The notes under the pieces are model-generated. The model was not told the DNA's origin. It saw only the letters and a list, made by a program, of their open reading frames with translations, and ran no database searches. Positions 16,918 to 24,791 of a stretch of 64,000 nt of DNA are shown here, piece after piece. Position 1 is the first letter of the stretch. Each line of letters begins with the position of its first letter. The stretch comes from Helicovermis profundi (GTDB lineage Bacteria; Bacillota; Clostridia; Peptostreptococcales; Acidaminobacteraceae). The stretch lies in the NCBI RefSeq assembly GCF_033097505.1, contig NZ_AP028654.1, positions 2,608,001 through 2,672,000 of the forward strand, read 5' to 3'. Both the position numbers and the translations under genes were made by a program.

Positions 16918-16976
16918 CAATTTTATTGAAGTTTCGTCTACTAAGAATACTACTAATTTATGAATAAAATATAAAC

Positions 16977-17030
16977 AAGCTGCTTATATAATAATTAATA
17001 TTAATTATTATATAAGCAGCTTTATTTTTT
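16977..17030. terminator. Long palindromic terminator after cvfB
   Basis: A perfect palindrome of about 46 bp (arms starting AAGCTGCTTATATAATAATT) between cvfB and the iron-sulfur operon promoter. The plus-strand side is followed by a T run; the minus-strand side, downstream of cvfB, by TGTTTATATTTTATTC, which is a weaker tract. Confidence 0.75.
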
Positions 17031-17035
17031 AACAC

Positions 17036-17872
17036 TTAAAGACTCTGTATTCCATTGTCTTTAAATTCAATTTTATTTTCTTTTAATAATCTTCCAACTA
17101 CTTTTTTAAAGGCTCTTTTACTCATTTTAAATTCTTTATTTATAATTTCTTTATCAGTTTTATCGTTATATGGTAAAAACCCATTGTTTTCAACTAACTT
17201 TTCAACTACTATTTTGTAATCGTTTTCAATTTGTAAATGTGATTTTTCTCTTACAGAAATGTCAAGTTTACCATCATTTCTTACATTTGTAACCCTAGCT
17301 TCAAGCAAATCTCCTACCTTAACATCACCATATATTTCCCTTTTAGGAATCATTCCATGATACTTATTGTCTATGGCAACAAAAATGCCCATATCATCTT
17401 TTATCTGATAGGCTACTCCCTTAACCAAGTCTCCAGTTTTATAAGGCGCATTCATTTCAAGAATATTATAAAGTTTTGCAGTTGCACATAGTCTTCCACT
17501 TTTATCAACATACATTTTTACCACGCATTTATCATCTTTTTTTACTTCAATTATTTGCTCTTTAAATGGTAATAGAAGATTTTTACCAAGACCCCAATCT
17601 AAAAATGCTCCAACTTTATTAATATCAACTACTTCTAATACTTCTATTTCACCCAACTTAATTAGTGGCTTTTTTCTTGTTGCAATTAGTCTATCTTTTG
17701 AATCTCTATAGATAAAAACATCTAATAAATATCCTAATTCAACATCCTTTGGAACTTCTGATTTAGGCAAAAATACGCTATCTAGTCCACCTTCACCTTT
17801 TTCATTTAAATATACTCCAATATCTTTAATATTTACAACTTCAAGATTATAAAACTTACCAACTTCTATCAT
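17036..17872 (-). CDS. cvfB: S1-domain RNA-binding protein, CvfB/YitL family
   Basis: CvfB-type protein with tandem S1-like domains and a C-terminal winged helix; family members affect virulence gene expression and RNA metabolism in Staphylococcus. The N-terminal S1 units (GVYLNEKGEGGLDSVFLP; VGAFLDWGLGKNLLLP) and a third unit (MGIFVAIDNKYHGMIP) are visible. The C-terminal 60 residues (KEIINKEFKMSKRAFKKVVGRL) match the winged helix. 278 aa, as expected. Apparently monocistronic. Confidence 0.9.
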   Translation of the reverse strand: MIEVGKFYNLEVVNIKDIGVYLNEKGEGGLDSVFLPKSEVPKDVELGYLLDVFIYRDSKDRLIATRKKPLIKLGEIEVLEVVDINKVGAFLDWGLGKNLLLPFKEQIIEVKKDDKCVVKMYVDKSGRLCATAKLYNILEMNAPYKTGDLVKGVAYQIKDDMGIFVAIDNKYHGMIPKREIYGDVKVGDLLEARVTNVRNDGKLDISVREKSHLQIENDYKIVVEKLVENNGFLPYNDKTDKEIINKEFKMSKRAFKKVVGRLLKENKIEFKDNGIQSL

Positions 17873-17954
17873 ACTACCCCTTTCACTAAAATTTATGTCT
17901 TAGTTTTAAGACTAAAATCCTTAATTAATATTCCATAACTGTTTATCTAACTCA

Positions 17955-18593
17955 CTAATCTAAACACTTCGCATACGCTCTAACTAAAGAACCATTTGCA
18001 TTTTCTATATTTATTGGAGCACCATAAAAAACAACGTTTCTCCCAATTATTGTATTCAACTTTGTTAAATTTTCTATTATAATAATTTCTTTGGACAACA
18101 AGACTTTGTGATTATAAAAATCCTCTGAATCAATAGAATCTACTGAAATAAAATCAATTCCAATACCTTTTATATTAAATGAACTTATAAATTGGATTGC
18201 TTCTTTACTAAACAATGGATAATTTTTAAAATATGCATCCGTATTCCATAACTTATCATATCCTGAATAAAACAAAATGAAATCATTTGTATTCAGTTTA
18301 TCCACAAATTGTTTAATAAATTCAAGGCTTATACACTTGTCATAAAATCCACTAACATCAATAGTATACGCATTTCCAATAAATTTATCCATTAAAAATT
18401 CATCTAAACTTTTACCGTTTTCTACAATATGACTTGGTGAATCTATATGAGTTCCTATATGTGAATAAAAAGAATATAAAGTTTCTCTAAATCCATCCTC
18501 TTTAATTTTATAAATCTCATTTATTATAGGACTCGGAGTACCTGGATACACACTAATAGTGCTTGAAACCAAATGAGTTAAATCTATATACAT
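17955..18593 (-). CDS. Cyclase family protein (kynurenine formamidase-like metal hydrolase)
   Basis: Metal-dependent amidohydrolase of the cyclase/KynB fold. The signature HIGTHIDSPSH (about 45-56) holds the metal-binding His and Asp residues. YPGTPSP near the N-terminus and FYSGYD near residue 105 are also family-like. 212 aa, typical. No tryptophan-degradation genes are nearby, so the formamidase role is not supported; another small amide or lactone is possible. It lies between the REC-GGDEF gene and cvfB on the same strand. Confidence 0.82.
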   Translation of the reverse strand: MYIDLTHLVSSTISVYPGTPSPIINEIYKIKEDGFRETLYSFYSHIGTHIDSPSHIVENGKSLDEFLMDKFIGNAYTIDVSGFYDKCISLEFIKQFVDKLNTNDFILFYSGYDKLWNTDAYFKNYPLFSKEAIQFISSFNIKGIGIDFISVDSIDSEDFYNHKVLLSKEIIIIENLTKLNTIIGRNVVFYGAPINIENANGSLVRAYAKCLD

Positions 18594-18652
18594 TATTTTA
18601 TTCCTCCACTTAATTTTATCATTATTGTTCTTAAAAATATATAATGAATAAT

Positions 18653-18680
18653 AAAAAACTCCTTAATATTAAGGAGTTTT
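18653..18680 (-). terminator. Terminator after the REC-GGDEF gene
   Basis: Minus strand: AAAACTCCTTAATATTAAGGAGTTTT palindrome (18655-18680) followed by a T tract; separates this gene from the cyclase gene. Confidence 0.8.
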
Positions 18681-19650
18681 AAACAATGTATTGTGTTACT
18701 ACTTTATCCCGTCCAGTATTTTTTGCCAAATAAAGCGCATTATCTGCAAATACAAGCATTTGTTTTAAAGAATTAACACTTTCATTCTTTTCAACTACCC
18801 CTATACTTGCTGTAACTTTCACTTCGTCCTCACTAGTCAATATACTAATTTTTTTAATTTTCCTTCTAATTAATTGAGCTTTTTTTTCTGCTTTATTTAC
18901 ATCTTCACCGTAAACAGCAATTGCAAATTCTTCTCCACCAATTCTACCTGTAATTGTATTGTCACTGTTTTGTGTTTTAAGAACTCTTCCAATTTCATTT
19001 AAAACTTGATCTCCAATATGATGTCCATATGTATCATTAACTTTTTTAAAATAATCAATATCTAAAATCATCATTGAAAGTTTATCATTATTTATAAGTG
19101 ATTTTCCAAAAAAATTATTTGCCTTTTCCATAAAATATCTTCTATTATGAATTTCCGTTAGTGTATCAACAGTTGCTAGCCTATGTAGCATTTTTTCCGT
19201 TTCTTTTCTAACTTTTATTTCTTCTTTTAACATATTGTTCTTTTCTTCTAATTGGCGCTGAACTTCTCTTATTGTCACATGCGCCTTAACTCTATTAAGA
19301 AGTTCAAATTCATTAAATGGTTTTTTTATATAGTCTACTGCACCAAGTTCAAACCCTTTAATTAAATCTTTTGTTCCATTCTTTGAAGTTAAAAACATTA
19401 CTGGAATACTACTAACATGTTCATTTTGCTTTAAAATAGAACAAAGTTCATAACCATCCAAACCAGGCATAATAACATCTAATAGGATTAAATCAATTTT
19501 TGTATGATTAATGTTTATATAATTTAGAGCTTCCTTTGAATCCAAAAATGACATAACATTATATTTGTTTTTCTTTAACAAGTCACAAATAGATAAAATA
19601 TTAAATTTACTGTCATCAACAACAACAATCGTTCCGTTTAATTTAGTCAT
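18679..19650 (-). CDS. Response regulator diguanylate cyclase (REC-GGDEF)
   Basis: Makes c-di-GMP from GTP under control of receiver phosphorylation. The REC domain (1-120) has the acidic pair in VVDDSKFN and the phospho-acceptor Asp in LILLDVIMPGLDGYE. A coiled coil links it to the GGDEF domain (about 160-320) with the intact active site GGEEF. No kinase is adjacent; the two orphan kinases in the window are possible partners but that is speculation. The full copy of the structured repeat at 19781-19918 lies upstream of this gene, in opposite orientation. Confidence 0.93.
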   Translation of the reverse strand: MTKLNGTIVVVDDSKFNILSICDLLKKNKYNVMSFLDSKEALNYININHTKIDLILLDVIMPGLDGYELCSILKQNEHVSSIPVMFLTSKNGTKDLIKGFELGAVDYIKKPFNEFELLNRVKAHVTIREVQRQLEEKNNMLKEEIKVRKETEKMLHRLATVDTLTEIHNRRYFMEKANNFFGKSLINNDKLSMMILDIDYFKKVNDTYGHHIGDQVLNEIGRVLKTQNSDNTITGRIGGEEFAIAVYGEDVNKAEKKAQLIRRKIKKISILTSEDEVKVTASIGVVEKNESVNSLKQMLVFADNALYLAKNTGRDKVVTQYIV

Positions 19651-19780
19651 ATAAAATCCTCTTCACAATTTAATGCACACATTAGTAACTCTATACTCAA
19701 TATATAATATTTCAAATAATAATTCAACAAAAATATAGAATTTTATATGAAATCTTAAAGTTTAGATGCTACCTTTTTAA

Positions 19781-19918
19781 ATAAATGAATTTCTTGGATT
19801 CAGAGGGAGTTTTTACTCCCACTTAATCTTAGAAAACACAATCCAGGGTCTTTTTAGAGTTCTAATCCCCCACTTTTTTAAGAAGTGGGGGATTAGAACT
19901 CTAAGGCATCGGATAAAA
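19781..19918 (+). repeat. Dispersed structured element, copy A (full length)
   Basis: 138-bp element, also present at 38589-38728 (inverted, full) and 46043-46130 (truncated). A left hairpin (19797-19828) nests GATTCAG and GGGAGT arms around a TTTT loop. A right hairpin (19855-19903) has 21-bp arms containing CCCCCACTT / AAGTGGGGG with a TTTTAAG loop. Ends are ATAAATGAATTTC and CATCGGATAAAA and are not inverted copies of each other. Compared with copy B the long stem differs by a substitution and an indel, both compensated on the opposite arm. No ORF. It could be an IS200/IS605-type palindrome-associated (PATE-like) element or a structured RNA. Confidence 0.9.
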
Positions 19919-19958
19919 CAAGTTAATTAATTAACTTATGCCAATTACAGTTTTTGCA

Positions 19959-19987
19959 TTGACAATGATAATTATTCGCAGTATACT
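19959..19987 (+). promoter_or_regulatory. Promoter with Fur/PerR-like box before the flavoprotein gene
   Basis: -35 TTGACA (19959-19964), 17 bp, -10 TATACT (19982-19987). The spacer contains ATGATAATTATTC, a good match to one half of a Fur or PerR operator, placed where a repressor would block polymerase. Confidence 0.65.
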
Positions 19988-20128
19988 TTTTGTGTTGTAG
20001 TTTTTAAATATTTAAATAAATATTTTTTAGTAATTTCGATTGTTAAAAATACTACTTTACTATTGCAGCATTTATTAAATATTTAGAGTCTATAATATCG
20101 AATAATTAAACTTTATAGGAGGATTTAT

Positions 20129-21469
20129 ATGAAACATGTAGTAGTAGTTGGCGGAGGAGTTGCAGCAAAAGGATTTTTATCTTCAGCAGTAGCAATTCAT
20201 AGTGATGTTAAATATACTTTTATTAGAAAAACTGAATTTGGTCCTGTTCCATGTGGAATTCCATATGCATTTGGAACTTTAGATTCACCAATGGATAATA
20301 TTTCACCAGATACTGGCATTTTAAAGGGTGGAGCTGAACTAATTATAGACGAGGTAATTGAAATTGATTCTAAAGAAAAAAATATTACTTTAAAAAGTAA
20401 TAAAAAACTAAATTATGATAAATTAGTAATGGCAGTCGGTTCAGAGCCTATTGTACCACCATTTCCAGGACTCGAATTAGAAAATATTTTAACAATAGAA
20501 AAAGACTTAAATGTTGTTACTAAACAAAAGGAAATCATTAAAAACTCTAAAAATATTGTTATTGTTGGTGGTGGATTTATTGGTGTTGAATTAGCTGATG
20601 AAATAAAGAACTTCGAAGGAAAGAATGTTACTATTATAGAACTTGCTAGAAATGTATTATCTGCAGCATTCGACGTAAAATACTGCCAGGCAGTAGAAGA
20701 TATTTTAAAACATAAAAATATCAATGTAATAACTAAACTTGGTGTATCTGAATTTAAAGGTAATGGTAAAGTTGAAGAAGTTGTTCTAAGTAACGGACAA
20801 ATAGTTGCTGCTGATATGGTATTTTTATCGATCGGTGCAAAGCCATTAATCAAACTTGGAGAAATGGCGGGCCTTGAAACAAATCCACGTGCTGGAATAA
20901 TCACAGATGCATATGGCTACACTTCAAATTCTGATATTCTTGCAATTGGTGACTGTTCTTCAAAAATTGATTTTTTTAGCGGAAAAGGCAGTGGAATTAA
21001 ACTTGCTTCTGTTGCTGCAAGAGAAGGTAGAATCGCGGCTCTTAACTTATTTGGAAAAGTTATGCCAGAATCACCACTTGGAGTAACTAGTCTTTTTTCA
21101 ACATGTGTTCATGGTGAATATTTTGCAGCAACTGGAATGACAATTGAACAATTAGAAAAAAGTAATACGCTATTTAATACAGTTGATATCACTACAGTAG
21201 ATAAACACCCAACTACTTTACCAAATGCAAAGAAAATTGAGGGAACATTTATATTTGCTAAGGAAACAAATATTATCCTTGGAGCTCAATTAAAAGGTAG
21301 TGTTCAAGTTGCAGAATTAATTAATTTCTTAGGTTATGCAGTTCAAAACAAAGCAAGCGCATATGAATTATATACACTTAATTATGCATCTCACCCAATG
21401 GGAACACCTTCACCAAATAAAACTATTGCACATATGGCTGCAACTGCCTTATTAAAGAAAATCAAATAG
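20129..21469 (+). CDS. FAD-dependent pyridine nucleotide-disulfide oxidoreductase, CoA-disulfide reductase/NADH oxidase type
   Basis: Flavoprotein with an N-terminal FAD motif (VVVGGGVAAKGF), a single active-site Cys in PVPCGIPYAFG at the position used by CoA-disulfide reductase and NADH oxidase/peroxidase, a central NAD motif (IVGGGFIGVELADE) and ILAIGDCS before a C-terminal dimerisation domain. 446 aa fits the family. Likely substrates are CoA disulfide, polysulfide or oxygen; these cannot be separated by eye. The promoter carries a Fur/PerR-like half-site, which fits an oxidative or iron stress gene. RBS AGGAGG is 6 nt before the ATG. Confidence 0.88.
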   Translation: MKHVVVVGGGVAAKGFLSSAVAIHSDVKYTFIRKTEFGPVPCGIPYAFGTLDSPMDNISPDTGILKGGAELIIDEVIEIDSKEKNITLKSNKKLNYDKLVMAVGSEPIVPPFPGLELENILTIEKDLNVVTKQKEIIKNSKNIVIVGGGFIGVELADEIKNFEGKNVTIIELARNVLSAAFDVKYCQAVEDILKHKNINVITKLGVSEFKGNGKVEEVVLSNGQIVAADMVFLSIGAKPLIKLGEMAGLETNPRAGIITDAYGYTSNSDILAIGDCSSKIDFFSGKGSGIKLASVAAREGRIAALNLFGKVMPESPLGVTSLFSTCVHGEYFAATGMTIEQLEKSNTLFNTVDITTVDKHPTTLPNAKKIEGTFIFAKETNIILGAQLKGSVQVAELINFLGYAVQNKASAYELYTLNYASHPMGTPSPNKTIAHMAATALLKKIK

Positions 21470-21491
21470 TAGATTAATATATCGAACTCTA

Positions 21492-21525
21492 GAAAAATCT
21501 TATAAAAATATAAGATTTTTCTTTT
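21492..21525 (+). terminator. Terminator after the flavoprotein gene
   Basis: 13-bp stem GAAAAATCTTATA / TATAAGATTTTTC with an AAAA loop, then TTTT. Confidence 0.8.
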
Positions 21526-21559
21526 GTTTATATTATCTTTGATATTAAAATAACAATTT

Positions 21560-21612
21560 TTGACAAAATTAATTTTACGTTGTATATTAATAACATTGAT
21601 AATCACTTTCAA
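21560..21612 (+). promoter_or_regulatory. Promoter with iron/peroxide-box-like site before the thioredoxin-like gene
   Basis: -35 TTGACA (21560-21565), 17 bp, -10 TATATT (21583-21588). Just downstream, TTGATAATCACTTTCAA (21596-21612) shares TGATAAT with the site upstream of 20129. Confidence 0.65.
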
Positions 21613-21642
21613 TAGTGAAATAAAAAGGAAAGAGGGAAAAAA

Positions 21643-21981
21643 ATGTTAACAACTAATTTAGAACACATTAATTCGGAAGAAGAATTACAAAAGACTATAT
21701 CTGCAAATGAAAATGTAATGGTATGCTGTGGAAGAATGGGACCAATGTGCTTACCTGTTTATGCAGCTATGGATGAAATCAAAGATGAATACCCTAATGT
21801 GGTATTTAAAGATATGGCTTTTGATTTACCTGATGCAAAAGTTATAAGAAGTTTACCTGAATGTAGGAATTTTAGAGGACTACCTTTTACTATCTACTAC
21901 AAAAATGGAAAAGTTGTAAAAGCAACTGCAAGTATTCAATCAAATGAACAAATAAAAACAATTCTCGACTCTGAATTTTAG
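21643..21981 (+). CDS. Small thioredoxin-like protein with unusual Cys motif
   Basis: 112 aa, one thioredoxin-like fold: a hydrophobic strand (ENVMVCCG), helix, VFKDMAFDLPDA strand and the cis-Pro region GLPFTIYYKNGK. In place of WCGPC the redox site reads CCGRMGPMC, with two adjacent Cys and a third after six residues, so a classical CXXC dithiol is absent. A further Cys lies in LPECRNF. It has its own promoter with a Fur/PerR-like site, like the flavoprotein gene upstream. Likely a thiol or peroxide-linked redox protein; the partner is unknown. Confidence 0.75.
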   Translation: MLTTNLEHINSEEELQKTISANENVMVCCGRMGPMCLPVYAAMDEIKDEYPNVVFKDMAFDLPDAKVIRSLPECRNFRGLPFTIYYKNGKVVKATASIQSNEQIKTILDSEF

Positions 21982-22010
21982 TATTAATTTATAGTCAAAA
22001 TTAAAAACCA

Positions 22011-22059
22011 AAAAAAATCATTAACCTACTAAATATTTTAAATAGGTTAATGATTTTTT
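22011..22059. terminator. Bidirectional terminator
   Basis: Arms AAAAAATCATTAACCTA / TAGGTTAATGATTTTTT between the convergent thioredoxin-like and MFS genes; T tracts on both strands. Confidence 0.85.
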
Positions 22060-22060
22060 A

Positions 22061-23245
22061 TTATTTTGCAATACTTTCATTAAGTTTATCTTCATCAAGT
22101 TTTTTAGGAAGTAAAACACTAAGTAGAATTAAGATAAAAACAGGAAGTAAAATAAATTTTATAGCGTAATTCAAGTTAAAAATATCTGCAAATTTACCAA
22201 GGATTAATAAACCAAGTCCACTAAGACCAGTTGCAAGACCTGCAACAAATCCATAACCTGTATTAACGTTTTTAGGAAAAAGTTCATGAGACATAACAAC
22301 AGTAGATGTATTAGTAATACTTAGTGACATTCCAAGCATTGCAAAAGATGCGAATGCTAATATACCCGAAGAAAAAGCAAATACTGTAAAGAGTGATCCT
22401 GCTATTATATTGAAAAATACTAAAGTTCTTCTACTACCAAACTTATCGTTTAATACTCCACCAAAAAGTGTTCCACCAGCTGCCAAAAATAAATGAATAG
22501 TTAAAAGTAAAGTTGCAAGGCTTAAAGAAGTTCCTTTAGCAAGAAGTATTTGAATGCCAAATGCAACTCCAACTCTCCTAATAAATGATCTATTCATTGA
22601 AATAATAACCAAAACTGACATTATTCTTTTAGCATATGAGCTAATTATATATTTGGATTCTTTAATTTGTTTCTTTTCTTTTTTAGATATAAATTCAATA
22701 TCTTGTACTCTTGTTAAATACATAAATAAAGCAATAATAAAACCAGGAATCATAAAATATGTTAAACTACTTAATCCATACGTTTTAATCAAAGGTATGG
22801 AAATCATAGGAGAAACTGCACCAGCCAAGGTACCGAGAGTCATAAATACAGATAACATTTTCCCTTTTGATTCATTTCCAATATTAATTACTGTTGAAGA
22901 TGCTAATGGATGAAATAATGCTGACGCTGTTGCTCCAAGTCCAACTACAACAAGTAATAAATAATAATTATTTATTAGTCCCGTAATATTCATCCAAAAC
23001 GAAATCCAAACAAGTGATAAAATAATAAAATATGTTTTCCCTTTTTTATCAACTATATTTCCAACAATTGGCTGAGTCAAGTTTCCAAATGCCATAATTA
23101 CAAATACCAATAGTCCTTGCATAGTTAAGCTAAGTCCAAATTTTTCAGCAAAAATAAATGAAATTGGTGCTATTAAACTCATATAAAAATCATTCATAAA
23201 ATGTGCTGCCGATATACTAAGTAATTTTGAAAATCTATTTTGCAT
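22061..23245 (-). CDS. MFS transporter, fosmidomycin-resistance (FSR)-like
   Basis: Inner-membrane permease with about 12 TM helices. The N-terminal signature SAAHFMNDFYMSLIAPI and the early helix pair resemble Fsr-type exporters of the major facilitator superfamily; DKKGKTYF is the loop 2-3 motif. I place the start at ATG 23245 (394 aa) because GGGAGG precedes it; the frame upstream runs into the MATE gene. Its start overlaps the MATE stop by 11 bp, so the two exporters are co-transcribed. The substrate is unknown. Confidence 0.87.
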   Translation of the reverse strand: MQNRFSKLLSISAAHFMNDFYMSLIAPISFIFAEKFGLSLTMQGLLVFVIMAFGNLTQPIVGNIVDKKGKTYFIILSLVWISFWMNITGLINNYYLLLVVVGLGATASALFHPLASSTVINIGNESKGKMLSVFMTLGTLAGAVSPMISIPLIKTYGLSSLTYFMIPGFIIALFMYLTRVQDIEFISKKEKKQIKESKYIISSYAKRIMSVLVIISMNRSFIRRVGVAFGIQILLAKGTSLSLATLLLTIHLFLAAGGTLFGGVLNDKFGSRRTLVFFNIIAGSLFTVFAFSSGILAFASFAMLGMSLSITNTSTVVMSHELFPKNVNTGYGFVAGLATGLSGLGLLILGKFADIFNLNYAIKFILLPVFILILLSVLLPKKLDEDKLNESIAK

Positions 23246-24602
23246 TAATTCTACCTCCCTTAAAAAAATAATTCTCATTAATTTTTTTATACATCATAAT
23301 CATAAATATTACAAGTAAAGTCCCCTTTATAACAGAACTCATAGTTATTGTCCACCAAATTCCTTGTATTCCTAATAGATTGCTTCTTGAAAGTATATAT
23401 GCAAAAGGGACTCTAAGCCCTGTAAAAACAATACTAATCACTGCAGGAGTTATTGTTTTTCCAAGTCCATTAAAAGCACCAGATAGAGTTATCTCAAGAC
23501 ACATAAATAATTGAGATATAGCTATTATTTGTAGATAGATAGTTCCAATAGAAAGAGTTGGCTCTTCATTTATAAATATCATAAATACATATTTAGCAAA
23601 TAAAAATAATACTAACGATATAACAATGCCATAGCCCGCCATAATTTTTGCTGAAAACTTTATTCCGCTTCTAACTCTATCATACATCTTAGCACCAAAG
23701 TTTTGTCCTGTGAATGTGCTAAGAGCAACAGAAAAACCAGTAGCGGTCATATAAGACAGAGCTTCTACTTGCGTACCAACTTTTTGAGCAGCTATTGCAG
23801 ACGGTCCAAATGATGCTACAACTTTTGCTATAAACATAGCAAAAACTGTAAAAGATGCACTTTGAAGAGAAACCGGAAATCCTATTTTAAAAATTTTATA
23901 GAAATATTCTTTACTAACTTTTCTTTCAAAAGCAAATCCTCCAAAAGGAATTTTTTTAATAAATAAACTTCTTATCATAATAATACTAACTATAACCTGA
24001 GATATTACAGTTGCAATCGCAGCGCCTGATACTCCTAAATTAAAAACAAATATAAATATAGGATCTAAAACAATATTCAAAACTAATCCAATTGAATTAA
24101 TTTTAAAAGGAGTTTTACTATTTCCTGAACCATTATATATACTTGAAATAATTGGATTAATAAAACTTGAAACAATTCCAATTGAAATAATCATTAAATA
24201 ATTTCTAGCTTTTGTATTTACTAAAGTATCATTAATGTTAAAAAAACCAATAAGGTCTTTATTGAATATTAATAAAATAAGAGCGTAAATAATAGCTAAA
24301 ACTAAACTCATTCTTAATGCCATATTAGAATACATATTTGCATTTTTATATTTTTTTGCCCCTATTGACTGTGATACATTAACTTCTGTTCCAGTTTGAG
24401 CAAGCCTAATTAAAGACATACTGAGCCACAAATAAAATCCTGCTGTTCCAACAGCAGCAACTGATTTGCTACCAAGTTTTCCAATCCAAATCATATCAAC
24501 TAAATTATAAGCCATTTGCAAAAATGATGTTCCCATTATAGGGAGTGCTAAATGTAAAATTGTAGTTGAAACCTTACCATTAGTTAAATTTATTTTCTTC
24601 AT
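23235..24602 (-). CDS. MATE family multidrug/Na+ antiporter
   Basis: Inner-membrane antiporter with 12 TM helices in two related halves. LALPIMGTSFLQMAYNLVDMIWIGKLG is the conserved first helix, and FPVSLQSASFTVF begins the second half. 455 aa is standard. It is the first gene of a two-gene export operon with the MFS gene. The promoter at 24672-24700 belongs to it. Substrates of such clostridial MATE proteins cannot be predicted from sequence. Confidence 0.92.
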   Translation of the reverse strand: MKKINLTNGKVSTTILHLALPIMGTSFLQMAYNLVDMIWIGKLGSKSVAAVGTAGFYLWLSMSLIRLAQTGTEVNVSQSIGAKKYKNANMYSNMALRMSLVLAIIYALILLIFNKDLIGFFNINDTLVNTKARNYLMIISIGIVSSFINPIISSIYNGSGNSKTPFKINSIGLVLNIVLDPIFIFVFNLGVSGAAIATVISQVIVSIIMIRSLFIKKIPFGGFAFERKVSKEYFYKIFKIGFPVSLQSASFTVFAMFIAKVVASFGPSAIAAQKVGTQVEALSYMTATGFSVALSTFTGQNFGAKMYDRVRSGIKFSAKIMAGYGIVISLVLFLFAKYVFMIFINEEPTLSIGTIYLQIIAISQLFMCLEITLSGAFNGLGKTITPAVISIVFTGLRVPFAYILSRSNLLGIQGIWWTITMSSVIKGTLLVIFMIMMYKKINENYFFKGGRINAK

Positions 24603-24671
24603 AGTTCTCCCTATTACTCTAAATGGACTAATTTTTTACATATAAATTTTTTTCTATATCCAACTACACAC

Positions 24672-24700
24672 ATTCTATAGTATTTTTCTTTTATTAACAA
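24672..24700 (-). promoter_or_regulatory. Promoter of the MATE-MFS operon
   Basis: Minus strand: -35 TTGTTA (24695-24700), 17 bp, -10 TAGAAT (24672-24677). Confidence 0.55.
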
Positions 24701-24710
24701 CATATACTTC

Positions 24711-24759
24711 AATATAAAAGAAGATATTTAACATTGCATTAAATATCTTCTTTTATATT
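24711..24759. terminator. Terminator after the CHASE kinase gene
   Basis: Perfect 21-bp stem (arm begins AATATAAAAGAAGATATTTAA) with a 7-nt loop; the AT-rich base of the stem carries T-rich sequence on both strands. Confidence 0.8.
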
Positions 24760-24791
24760 GAAAATAATTATCTAGCTATAAAACTAAGAAA

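Larger units (their letters stand above)
19651..20128. other. 478-bp divergent intergenic region
   Basis: Between the REC-GGDEF gene (minus) and the flavoprotein gene (plus). It holds structured repeat copy A, the flavoprotein promoter with a Fur/PerR-like half-site, and an AT-rich 5' leader of about 135 nt. I see no ORF with a ribosome site. Confidence 0.7.
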
